Assembly (NCBI GenBank): GCA_019634615.1
Contig: JAHCAZ010000005.1
Span: 62,001 to 126,000 of the forward strand
Direction of reading: 5' to 3'
DNA: 64,000 bases
From: Opitutaceae bacterium
GTDB lineage: Bacteria > Verrucomicrobiota > Verrucomicrobiia > Opitutales > Opitutaceae
Shown: positions 17,763 through 25,117 of the stretch, in pieces
Layout: every line of letters starts with the position of its first letter
Numbering within the stretch: position 1 is the first letter of the stretch
The notes under the pieces: model-generated
Told to the model about the DNA's origin: nothing
Databases searched by the model: none
What the model saw: the letters and a program-made list of their open reading frames with translations, nothing else
Translations under genes and position numbers: made by a program

Positions 17763-18977
17763 TCAGGTGCGCAGGAAGCGGTCGTTGAGGCGGCGGTGCC
17801 AGCGGCCGTCGCGCCAGTTGGCGAAGTGCGGCTGCACGTAGTTGTGCGGGGTCCAGCCCCACATGCCGGCATCGATGGCGTCCTCGACGCTCCACTCGGC
17901 CCATTCCAGCAGCCAGCCCCAGTCGAAGTCGGGGGCGTCGAAGGCGTACCAGGCCGCCCACGACTCGGTCGTGGTCAGCGGCATGCCGCGCTCGGCCGAC
18001 CACTGGGCGAAGCGCATGAGCTTGGCGCGCTGGCGCTGGCGCAGCATCGGGGCCATGGCGGCGGCGGTCTTGCGGGCGCGGTCGGAGAAGTCGGCGTGCC
18101 AGTCGGTGCGCTTGTAGAAGTACGACATGTGCTCGTGGAACTTCGTCCGCTGCACCCAGCGCGGGTCGGCGTCGGCGTAGAAATGCACGTCAAGGCAGTC
18201 GAGCTCCAGCGGCACGTCGAGCCAGCGCGCGTCGCCGTGGATGGAGACGGTGAAGCGCAGCTCCGGGAACTCGCGGCGCAGCGCGGCGAGCGGCGGGTTG
18301 AGCTCGGCGGCGATCGCCGCGGCCTGCGCCGGCGTGAAGGCGGCGGCCGTGCCCCAGTCGAGGCCGGTTTCTTTCTTCAGGCGGTCGAGGAAGCCGGGGA
18401 AAAAGTACGGCACCTCGTTGGCGAGGTCGAAATAGACGAGCCGGTCGAAGCCGAAGCGGCGCTTCCACTCGCGCAGCATGTCGGCCCACATCTCCGCACC
18501 CTCGGCATGGTTGGCGGGCTGGCGCAGGGGCGTCGGACCCCTGAGCGAGCCGCCCTCGGTGAGGCCGAACCACCAGGCGCTGAGGGTGTAGTGCAGCGAT
18601 GGACGCGCGAGGAGCTTCTCCATGAACTCGATCAGCCAGCGGCCGGCGGGCGCGGTGACCGCGGTGTTCCAGTCCCAGGGGAGATACGGCGCCTGCGGAT
18701 CGGGCCAGTGGAGCACGCGATCCGGATCCTTGAGGTCGATCCACTGCGGCATCGGGTCGAGCCGCACGGTGTTGTAGCCGCGCTCGACGGTCTCATCGAG
18801 CACGCGGTCCCAGTCGGCAAAGCTGCCGCCCGGCCCGTGGCGCAGGAGAAAGGCCTGGTCCCACATCGCCATCGTCAACCGCCGCGGCACGAGGTGATCG
18901 CGGGGATCAAAGCCGCCGGCGGCAGCAGCCGCGGGCGCAGTTCGGGACGCAGAGGCAACTTGGGCGGGCATGTCCAT
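17763..18977 (-). CDS. Cellulase-like TIM-barrel glycoside hydrolase
   Basis: This roughly 404-residue protein resembles the clan GH-A cellulase-like (sugar-binding) family. TMAMWDQAFLLR, the strand GYNTVRLDPMPQW, the FDLANEVPYFFPGF segment with the Asn-Glu acid/base pair, and TTTESWAAWYAF with a candidate nucleophile Glu support a TIM-barrel hydrolase. No confident signal peptide is visible. I placed the start at ATG 18977 (MDMPAQVAS) after a CT-rich tract; the open frame reaches 19052, but that part overlaps the approach to a REP element. It appears to be the first gene of the amino-sugar operon. The substrate is unknown. Confidence 0.7.
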   Translation of the reverse strand: MDMPAQVASASRTAPAAAAAGGFDPRDHLVPRRLTMAMWDQAFLLRHGPGGSFADWDRVLDETVERGYNTVRLDPMPQWIDLKDPDRVLHWPDPQAPYLPWDWNTAVTAPAGRWLIEFMEKLLARPSLHYTLSAWWFGLTEGGSLRGPTPLRQPANHAEGAEMWADMLREWKRRFGFDRLVYFDLANEVPYFFPGFLDRLKKETGLDWGTAAAFTPAQAAAIAAELNPPLAALRREFPELRFTVSIHGDARWLDVPLELDCLDVHFYADADPRWVQRTKFHEHMSYFYKRTDWHADFSDRARKTAAAMAPMLRQRQRAKLMRFAQWSAERGMPLTTTESWAAWYAFDAPDFDWGWLLEWAEWSVEDAIDAGMWGWTPHNYVQPHFANWRDGRWHRRLNDRFLRT

Positions 18978-19052
18978 GGGGAGAAGCCAGTATCTAGAGT
19001 CGAGCCCTTGGCTCGTCGAGTCGCGAGAACAAGAGACACTTGCCGGACCCAA

Positions 19053-19140
19053 GGTAGGAGCCTGCTTGCAGGCGATGGGTTGGCCGTATTTCTAGGCGGT
19101 CCCAAAACCTCCAATCATCGCCTGCAAGCAGGCTCCTACC
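19053..19140. repeat. REP pair (BIME), family A, copy 1, left flank of the RAYT gene
   Basis: The element begins GGTAGGAGCCTGCTTGCAGG and ends with its reverse complement. Each arm contains a GCCTGC-TT-GCAGGC hairpin preceded by GTAG, the layout of REP sequences. The loop between the arms is unrelated to other copies. It ends six bases before the RAYT start codon. Confidence 0.92.
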
Positions 19141-19146
19141 CCAATC

Positions 19147-19674
19147 ATGCCTCGCGACCCCGCCAGGGGGCATGCCGCGCTTCGGCGCGGACGTGTCACC
19201 ATCCCAAACGCAGAATATTTCCTAACGATTTGCACCGACCAGAGGCGCAGCGGACTGACCTCGCCCGACACTGCCAAAGCTATCCTCGCCGAAGCCCAGA
19301 CGATGGACACCGATACGACTTGGCACCTCCGCTGTGCGGTGGTGATGCCCGACCACCTCCACCTGCTGGTCGCACTGGGCCGACGCTTGTCGTTGGGTAA
19401 GTCGATCGCACGGCTGAAATCGAAGACCAAGGCGGCACTTTCCGCCTATTCACCCTCTTTGGTTTGGGAACGCGGGTTCTTCGATCACCATGTGCGCCCC
19501 GAGGACGAGCGACTCGCACTTTTCCTGTATATATTCCTCAATCCCCACCGCGCCGGGCTTTGTTCCAAGGACGGAATTTGGCCGTGGTATTACTGCTGCG
19601 AGGAGGATTGGGCCTGGTTCAAGGGATCGCTCGATGCGGATCGGCCACAGCCCGAGTGGCTGCACCCCGAATAA
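19147..19674 (+). CDS. REP-associated tyrosine transposase (RAYT)
   Basis: This 175-residue protein belongs to the Y1-transposase (IS200/IS605-like) superfamily, RAYT branch. It has the N-terminal strand YFLTICTDQRR, the metal-binding HUH motif in VVMPDHLHLLVAL, and the C-terminal FLYIFLNPHRAGL region where the catalytic Tyr lies. RAYTs nick single-stranded REP DNA and are thought to spread REP sequences; the gene is usually single-copy and not autonomously mobile. The gene is intact, with no frameshift. Both flanks are family A REP pairs, which are therefore its likely substrate. Confidence 0.92.
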   Translation: MPRDPARGHAALRRGRVTIPNAEYFLTICTDQRRSGLTSPDTAKAILAEAQTMDTDTTWHLRCAVVMPDHLHLLVALGRRLSLGKSIARLKSKTKAALSAYSPSLVWERGFFDHHVRPEDERLALFLYIFLNPHRAGLCSKDGIWPWYYCCEEDWAWFKGSLDADRPQPEWLHPE

Positions 19675-19751
19675 GGTAGGAGCCTGCTTGCAGGCGATGG
19701 ATTGGGTATGCGCGGTCGTGGCGTCAAATCGCCTGCAAGCAGGCTCCTACC
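19675..19751. repeat. REP pair (BIME), family A, copy 2, right flank of the RAYT gene
   Basis: GGTAGGAGCCTGCTTGCAGG and its inverse enclose a variable loop. The element starts immediately after the RAYT stop codon (TAA at 19672-19674) and ends 60 bp before the amidohydrolase start. Confidence 0.92.
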
Positions 19752-19811
19752 TTGATTATGGCGCGCTTTTCGTTTGGCGCCGCCGCACCGTCAGCGCAGT
19801 CTCTCCCCGCC

Positions 19812-20714
19812 ATGCCCGTCCCCACGCGCCTCGTTGACTCGCACCAACACGTCCGCTGGCACCAACGCGATGAGCACGGCCTCGTCGCCGATATGGACGC
19901 CCACGGCATCGCCTACGCCTGGCTGCTCTCGTGGCAGCTCAGCCACCTCGACCAGGCGCCGGAGTACAACCACGTGCTGAACCCCGCGCACTTCGCGCCT
20001 GACGGCACGCATCCCGGCATCCCGCTCTCCGACCTGCTCGACACGCAGAAGCAGTACCCCTCGCGCTTCATCGTCGGCTTCTGCCCGCACCCGCTCTGGG
20101 CCAACGCCCCCGGCATCCTCGAGGCCGCCTATAACGTCAACGGCGCGCGCGTCTGCGGCGAGTGGAAGTTCCGCGTGCCCTTCGACGATCCGCGCTGTAT
20201 CGCGATTTTCCAGAAAGCCGGCCAGCTCAAGATGCCCGTCGTGCTGCACCTCGACGTGCCCTGGCTGCCCGACGCCAAGACCGGCCAGCCCGTCTTCCAG
20301 CCGCTCTGGTACGGCGGCACCGTCGCCGCCCTCGAACGCGCGCTGCAGGCCTGCCCCGAGACCATCTTCATCGGCCACGCGCCTGGCTTCTGGCGCGAGA
20401 TCAGCGGCGACGCCGACGCGAGCCCATCGCCCTACCCGACCGGTCCGGTCACACCCGGCGGCCGGCTCTACCACCTGTTCGACACGTACCCCAATCTCTG
20501 GGCCGACCTCTCCGCCGGCTCCGGCCGCCAGGCCCTCTCGCGCGACCCGGCGCACGCCCTGCAGTTCATCAACCGCTACGCCGACCGCTTGCTGTTCGGT
20601 CGCGACTACTACGGCACCGACCTGCACCAATTCCTCCAAATCCTCCCGCTCAGCACCGCCGTCGTCGAAAAGATCTACTGGCAAAACGCGGAGCGACTCG
20701 TTGCCGCCCCATGA
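19812..20714 (+). CDS. Amidohydrolase-2 family metal-dependent hydrolase
   Basis: This 300-residue TIM-barrel protein begins RLVDSHQHVRW, the HxH metal motif of amidohydrolase-2 (ACMSD/LigW-like) proteins. Later family segments are GFCPHP, VVLHLDVPWLP, IFIGHAPGFW with a metal-ligand His, and LLFGRDYYGTD near the C-terminus with the catalytic Asp. The substrate cannot be told; relatives act on lactones and aromatic or sugar acids. I chose ATG 19812 after a CT-rich tract rather than upstream in-frame codons next to the REP. Its stop overlaps the GH38 start as ATGA, so a role in mannoside or sugar-acid breakdown is plausible. Confidence 0.85.
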   Translation: MPVPTRLVDSHQHVRWHQRDEHGLVADMDAHGIAYAWLLSWQLSHLDQAPEYNHVLNPAHFAPDGTHPGIPLSDLLDTQKQYPSRFIVGFCPHPLWANAPGILEAAYNVNGARVCGEWKFRVPFDDPRCIAIFQKAGQLKMPVVLHLDVPWLPDAKTGQPVFQPLWYGGTVAALERALQACPETIFIGHAPGFWREISGDADASPSPYPTGPVTPGGRLYHLFDTYPNLWADLSAGSGRQALSRDPAHALQFINRYADRLLFGRDYYGTDLHQFLQILPLSTAVVEKIYWQNAERLVAAP

Positions 20715-23170
20715 AGAAAATCGTCGTCCACGTCATCCCCAACGCTCATCTCGATCCCGTCTGGCTCTGGGATTTTCGCGAGGGCCTCAATGAGGGCGTC
20801 GCCACCTGTCGGACGGTGCTCGACCTGATGGACGCGAACCCCGACCTGACGTTCATCCGCGGCGAGGCCGCGATCTATGAGCACATCCGGCGCACGGACC
20901 CCGCGACGTTCGCGCGCATCCGGCGCATGATCCGCGCCGGCCGGTGGGATGCGGTGGGCGGCAGCTGGATCCAGCCCGACACCAACCTGCTGGAGAGTGA
21001 GACGCTCTGCCGCCACTACGATGTCGGCCTGCGCTACTTCCGCGAGCAGCTCGGCGTGCGCGTGAAATGCGGGTGGCAGGCCGACTCGTTCGGCCACACC
21101 GCCGGTCTGCCCGACGTGCTCGCGGCCGGAGGCATCGAAAACTTTGCGTTCACGCGTCCGCCGCAGGAGGTGTTCCCGCTCAAGACCCCCGCCTTCTGGT
21201 GGCACGGCCGCAGTGGCGCGCGCATCCTCGCCTACCGCCCGCCCATCGGCTGGTACGGCTGCGAGCGCACCGAGGTCCGGCCCCGCTTCGACCAGTTGGT
21301 CCCGCTCGCCCGGAAATCCCGCCTGCGCAACGTCGCGATGTTCATCGGCCTCGGCAACCACGGCGGCGGCCCGAGCCAGGGGCTCGTGGACGACGTGCGC
21401 GCCTGGGCGAAGGCCCACCCGGAGTTCGAGGTGCGCTTCAGTGGCCTGCATGCGTTTTTCGCGGCCCTGCGCCGCGAGCTGGCGGCGCCGGATGCGCCCC
21501 GGATCGATACGGTGCGCGGCGAACTCAACTTCTGCATGCGCGGCTGCTACGCCTCCGTCGCGCGCTTCAAGTACGGCTACCGCCGCGCCGAGCATGAGTT
21601 GCTGCGCGCCGAGCGCACGACCGCGCTGTTGCAGCAGGCCGGCCTCGCGCCGGCCACCGACCTCCGCGCGGCCTGGGAAGCGGTGCTCTTCAATTCCTTC
21701 CACGACATCCTGCCGGGCTCGAGCATCGAACGCGCCTTCGACGAGCAGATCGACGAGGTCGGCGGTGTGCGCCACACCGCGCGCACCACGGCCTTCCGTG
21801 CGCTCAACCACGTGGCGGGCCGCGTGCGCATCACGCTGCCGCGCGTGGGCCCCGACCTGCCCAAGGCCGTGCCGTTCCTGTTGTGGAACCCGCACCTGCA
21901 TCCGGTGCAGACCTTCGTCGAACTCGAGGCCTGCCTCGATCATCGACCGATCTGGCAGTACCAGAACCGCGTGGCGGAACTGCCCGTCGAGGTGCGCCTT
22001 GGCGGCAAGCCCGTCGCGCATCAGGTGATCGCCACCGAGCACCTCAGCTTCCCACATCTCGCCTGGCGCAAGCGCGTGGTCGTACCCGTCACGCTGCCCG
22101 CCGCCGGTTGGAATATCGCCAGCCTGGGCTGGGTGGAAAGGGCCGCGCGGCCAACGCACGCCGCCACCGCCACCGGACGCGGCCAGACGATCCGCAACGA
22201 TTTCTACACCGTGAGCGCCCAGCCGGGCACGGGTGGCATCCGCATCCGCCACCGCGGGAAGGATCTCTTCGGCCGACGCGGACTGCACCTCGTCACGGTC
22301 GCCGACAACTGGGGCTCGTGGGGGGCCATGGCCGAGGAACCGGCGGGCGTCCGTCTCACGCAGACAATCGGCCGCTGGAAAATCAGCCGCGTCGCCGTCA
22401 CCGAATCCGGTCCGCTCCGCGCCACGCTCGCGGTGCAGTTCACCACCGCCCGAGCCCGCGTCGACCTCCAGCTGCGCCTCACCGCCGGCAACGAGGATGT
22501 CGCGATCGAGAGCCGAGCCTTCACCGATCTCGAAGCGGCCCGCATCAAGCTCGTGCTGCCCGGCGCCCGCCAGGTCGAGTGCGAGGTGCCGGCCGAACGC
22601 GTCACCCGCCAAGCCGAGGGCGAAATTCCCGTGCTGCGCTGGCTCCGCGCCCGCGACGGTCGCCGGGGTTTTGCCGTGGCCAGCGACGTCCATGCCGCCT
22701 ACGACCTTGAGGCGGGCGACCTGCGCGTCACCCTCGCCCGCGCCACGCGCTACGCCTGCGACGTGAACCTCGACCAGATGAAGGAGTGGTGGCGCCCGGT
22801 GGTGGATCGCGGCGAGCTGCGTTCACGGCTGCTGCTGCTGCCGGCCGAGGCCGCGGTCACGACGGCGGCGGACGTGTTGACCCAGTCGCCGCTGGTCACG
22901 CAAGTGTGGGCGAACCCGGATGGCGACCTGCCGACCACCGGTTCGCTGGCACGGCTCACGCCGGAGGCCGTGCACCTGCTTGCCCTCAAGCCGGGCGAAG
23001 CCGCGGGCACGCTGGCCGTACGGGTGAAGAATCCGACCGATGGCGTTCTCCGGCCGGTGCTGACGCTGGGCCGCAAGCGTTACGCGCTCGGAGCGGTTGA
23101 GCCCGGCGCCGTGGCGACCTTCATCGTCGGTCGCAGCGCAAAAGCACGCCGCGTGGCGTTGGGCGCCTAA
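20711..23170 (+). CDS. GH38 alpha-mannosidase
   Basis: This 819-residue enzyme has the complete glycoside hydrolase family 38 layout. The zinc ligands H13 and D15 lie in NAHLDPVWLW, the catalytic nucleophile D125 in WQADSFGHTAGLP, a further ligand in FHDILPGSSIE, and beta-sandwich domains occupy the C-terminal half. GH38 enzymes release alpha-linked mannose from glycans. No signal peptide is seen, so it likely acts on imported oligosaccharides. It is translationally coupled to the amidohydrolase gene upstream (4-bp overlap) and followed 23 bp later by a REP pair. Confidence 0.93.
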   Translation: MKKIVVHVIPNAHLDPVWLWDFREGLNEGVATCRTVLDLMDANPDLTFIRGEAAIYEHIRRTDPATFARIRRMIRAGRWDAVGGSWIQPDTNLLESETLCRHYDVGLRYFREQLGVRVKCGWQADSFGHTAGLPDVLAAGGIENFAFTRPPQEVFPLKTPAFWWHGRSGARILAYRPPIGWYGCERTEVRPRFDQLVPLARKSRLRNVAMFIGLGNHGGGPSQGLVDDVRAWAKAHPEFEVRFSGLHAFFAALRRELAAPDAPRIDTVRGELNFCMRGCYASVARFKYGYRRAEHELLRAERTTALLQQAGLAPATDLRAAWEAVLFNSFHDILPGSSIERAFDEQIDEVGGVRHTARTTAFRALNHVAGRVRITLPRVGPDLPKAVPFLLWNPHLHPVQTFVELEACLDHRPIWQYQNRVAELPVEVRLGGKPVAHQVIATEHLSFPHLAWRKRVVVPVTLPAAGWNIASLGWVERAARPTHAATATGRGQTIRNDFYTVSAQPGTGGIRIRHRGKDLFGRRGLHLVTVADNWGSWGAMAEEPAGVRLTQTIGRWKISRVAVTESGPLRATLAVQFTTARARVDLQLRLTAGNEDVAIESRAFTDLEAARIKLVLPGARQVECEVPAERVTRQAEGEIPVLRWLRARDGRRGFAVASDVHAAYDLEAGDLRVTLARATRYACDVNLDQMKEWWRPVVDRGELRSRLLLLPAEAAVTTAADVLTQSPLVTQVWANPDGDLPTTGSLARLTPEAVHLLALKPGEAAGTLAVRVKNPTDGVLRPVLTLGRKRYALGAVEPGAVATFIVGRSAKARRVALGA

Positions 23171-23193
23171 ACCGACGTCCTATCAGGTTTGCT

Positions 23194-23270
23194 GTAGGAG
23201 CCTGCTCGCAGGCGATGTTGCGGGACCGACTGCGCTACACCCCAAAATCGCCTGCAAGCAGGCTCCTACC
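23194..23270. repeat. REP pair (BIME), family A, copy 3
   Basis: The left arm GTAGGAGCCTGCTCGCAGG carries one change from the other copies, and the right arm is identical to them. It lies between the convergent GH38 and small membrane protein genes and touches the stop codon (23271-23273) of the latter, so it may serve as a shared transcript end. Confidence 0.9.
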
Positions 23271-23696
23271 TTATTTTCCGACCACCGGCCCTCGCTTCGC
23301 CCCGATCTTTCCGCCGAGCCAGGCCGCGGCGACGAAGACCGCGATGCTGCCGACCCAGAACCACACGGGGTGCGGGATCGCGAACAGGTTCATCAGCCCG
23401 GAGATCAGCATCATGCCGCCGATGAGGTAGGCCTGCCGCGCCGGCGAGTCGGCCGCGAGCCGAGCCGCCACCCAGGAGCCGACGAAGGTGCCGCAGAAAT
23501 ACGAGAGCAACACCATCAGCAGCGCGCCGACGGGTGCCTCCATCATGATCTTCTTGAGCACCTCGGGGTTGTTGTAATCGAGCCCCGGCGGCGGCGGATA
23601 AAGGAAATGGGCCGCGGCCTGCACGAGCCCGATGAGAACGATGGATACGATCGCCCCCGCCAGGAGAGCGAGGATGTTGCGCACGAGGGAGGACAT
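23271..23696 (-). CDS. Small four-helix membrane protein of unknown function
   Basis: This 141-residue protein is predicted to span the membrane four times: about 8-30, 55-78, 88-106 and 112-130. Conserved-looking features are the FCGTFVGSWVAARLA helix, rich in small residues, and a Lys/Arg C-terminus. It resembles uncharacterised bacterial membrane proteins, but I cannot assign a family. The start at 23696 follows TCCTCCCC. It is separated from the upstream thioredoxin-like gene by a short repeat. Confidence 0.7.
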   Translation of the reverse strand: MSSLVRNILALLAGAIVSIVLIGLVQAAAHFLYPPPPGLDYNNPEVLKKIMMEAPVGALLMVLLSYFCGTFVGSWVAARLAADSPARQAYLIGGMMLISGLMNLFAIPHPVWFWVGSIAVFVAAAWLGGKIGAKRGPVVGK

Positions 23697-23703
23697 GGGG
23701 AGG

Positions 23704-23740
23704 AACGTTCAACGCTTAGTTTTCAACGTTCAACGCTCAA
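23704..23740. repeat. Short TTCAACG iterated repeat
   Basis: The sequence holds two copies of AACGTTCAACGCT separated by 8 bases. AACGTT is self-complementary, so each unit can pair with the other. It lies in the 54-bp gap between two leftward genes. Such TTCAACG tracts recur as intergenic repeats in related genomes, which is recalled and not tested here. Confidence 0.55.
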
Positions 23741-23750
23741 GTGACGGCGC

Positions 23751-24245
23751 TCAGTGCGCCCACTCGTCCGCCGCGTCGCGGATCAGCTGCTGCAGCAACG
23801 GGAAGCGCACTTCGCCGTAGTTGAGCGCATAGCGCAACTTGCCGTCGCGGAAAACCCACGTGCTCGGCACCCACGAGAGCGGGATGTCCATGAAGTTCCG
23901 GATGCTGCCCTCGCCCTTGCGCAGGTGGTTCGGGTGGTGCAGCAGCCGCAGGTTCGGCTGGGCCTTCACGCCCTGCCTTTCCAGGTACGCGTAGCCGTCG
24001 TCGGAGCTGCGGATGGTGACGAAGACGAAGCGCACGCCGGGATTGGCCCCGAGGAAGGTCGCCCAGCCCCGGTCCTTGTGCTCGGCCGTGCTGTTCGGGC
24101 ACCAGGGCGCCCAGAAATGCACGACGGTGACCTGCGGCTTCGCGACCTCGGCCGCCACCTCCTCCTCGACGAGCAGCCAGCCCGCCGGGGACGCGGCGCG
24201 CGCGAGGGTCGCAATGCCGAGGAACAACAGGAGCAGGTTTTTCAT
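23751..24245 (-). CDS. Thioredoxin-like exported protein with a single active-site Cys
   Basis: This 164-residue protein has a signal peptide (MKNLLLLFLGIATLARA), then a thioredoxin fold with VVHFWAPWCPNS. The active-site pair is C49 and S52, so the resolving Cys of the usual CxxC is replaced by Ser. A cis-Pro region SWVPSTWVFRDG follows. With one Cys it cannot act as an ordinary dithiol reductase; a monothiol or peroxiredoxin-like role, or partner binding, is possible. The start overlaps the TPR gene stop as ATGA, placing it third in an operon with a solute-binding protein and the TPR protein. Confidence 0.82.
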   Translation of the reverse strand: MKNLLLLFLGIATLARAASPAGWLLVEEEVAAEVAKPQVTVVHFWAPWCPNSTAEHKDRGWATFLGANPGVRFVFVTIRSSDDGYAYLERQGVKAQPNLRLLHHPNHLRKGEGSIRNFMDIPLSWVPSTWVFRDGKLRYALNYGEVRFPLLQQLIRDAADEWAH

Positions 24246-25117
24246 TTGGAAAGGACCGGGGCCAACGCCTGCAGGCGCTGCTTCACCATGTAGCCGCGCT
24301 GGTCGCGCGGATAGGTGTCGAGCAGCTTCTGGTAATGGGCCCGCGCCTGGGCAGGGTCGCCGGCCTGGACCGACAGCTCGGCGATCTGCACGAGGACGTC
24401 GGCATGCGTCACAGCGTCGAGCCGGCCGAGCTTTTCCGCGGCAAGCAGGTGCGGCAGCGCCGGCAGGCGGTAAAAGAAGATCGCCTCGGCGATCAGCCAG
24501 TGCAGCTCGCTCTGCGCCGCCGGGACCCGGGCGAGCGGCACCAGGCGCTCCGCCCGCGCCACCCGCTCGGCCGGCGGCAGCGCGGGATCGAGGGCGTAGA
24601 TCTGCAGGATCGCGAGGCGGCTCAGGGCGGTCTGCGCCCAGACCGATTCCGGCCGCATCTCGATCAACTCGCGGTAAAGCCGCGCCGCGGCCGCGTCGTC
24701 GGGCTGCGCCGCGTGGTGCTGGGCGATCCGGGCGAGGTAGAACCGTGACCCGAGGCCCACGTCGTCGGCCCCCGCGGCCGCGAGCCCGGCGAAGAGCCCA
24801 CGCGCCGCCTCGATCTGCACCGGCGTGATCGGCTGCCGCGCCAGCAGGGCCACGGCCTGCCCGAAACGGGCCTCGCGCGCCGCCGGGTCGCCGGCCGCGC
24901 CCAGGCGCTCGAAGATGCGGACGGCGTCCGCCGCCCGGTAGTCCGCCAGCGCCCGCCAGCCATCGGCCTGGGTCTGCGCCGTCGCGGTGCCGGACCCCAG
25001 AATGGCGATCAGCAACCACGGTAGGAGCCTGCTTGCAGGCGATGCTCGACGCCCCACCCGCGGAGGCCGTTGCGAATCGCCTGCAAGCAGGCACCTACCT
25101 GGAAGCACTGCACTCAT
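24242..25117 (-). CDS. Exported TPR-repeat protein whose signal peptide contains a REP
   Basis: This roughly 291-residue protein has an export signal (core LLPWLLIAILGSGTATA, cleaved before QTQ) and helical tetratricopeptide-like repeats over the rest, ending with AQARAHYQKLLDTYPRDQRGY. It should scaffold protein contacts in the periplasm. The ATG at 25117 overlaps the upstream stop as ATGA, the local norm. Codons 7 to about 33 are then the translation of REP pair 25020-25099, which stays in frame and supplies the basic n-region (GRRASPASR) of the signal peptide. A GTG inside the REP at about 25064 is an alternative start. Confidence 0.75.
   Translation of the reverse strand: MSAVLPGRCLLAGDSQRPPRVGRRASPASRLLPWLLIAILGSGTATAQTQADGWRALADYRAADAVRIFERLGAAGDPAAREARFGQAVALLARQPITPVQIEAARGLFAGLAAAGADDVGLGSRFYLARIAQHHAAQPDDAAAARLYRELIEMRPESVWAQTALSRLAILQIYALDPALPPAERVARAERLVPLARVPAAQSELHWLIAEAIFFYRLPALPHLLAAEKLGRLDAVTHADVLVQIAELSVQAGDPAQARAHYQKLLDTYPRDQRGYMVKQRLQALAPVLSK
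25020..25099. repeat. REP pair (BIME), family A, copy 4, inside a coding sequence
   Basis: GGTAGGAGCCTGCTTGCAGG pairs with an inverted arm carrying one change (GGCACC for GGCTCC). Unlike the other copies it overlaps the 5-prime end of a gene, the TPR protein. Confidence 0.9.

Larger units (their letters stand above)
19053..19751 (+). mobile_element. REP-RAYT unit: transposase gene framed by two REP pairs
   Basis: A 699-bp unit consists of REP pair 19053-19140, the RAYT gene 19147-19674 and REP pair 19675-19751, with no spare sequence: the right REP starts on the base after the stop codon. This is the arrangement expected of a REP-generating locus in which the tyrosine transposase acts on its flanking REPs. 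Three further copies of the REP pair (23194, 25020, 29185) lie downstream within 10 kb. Confidence 0.85.

Noticed and set aside
20675..22693. Leftward open frame of 672 codons opposite the GH38 gene
   Set aside because: Antisense shadow of a certain gene; no motif or plausible start.
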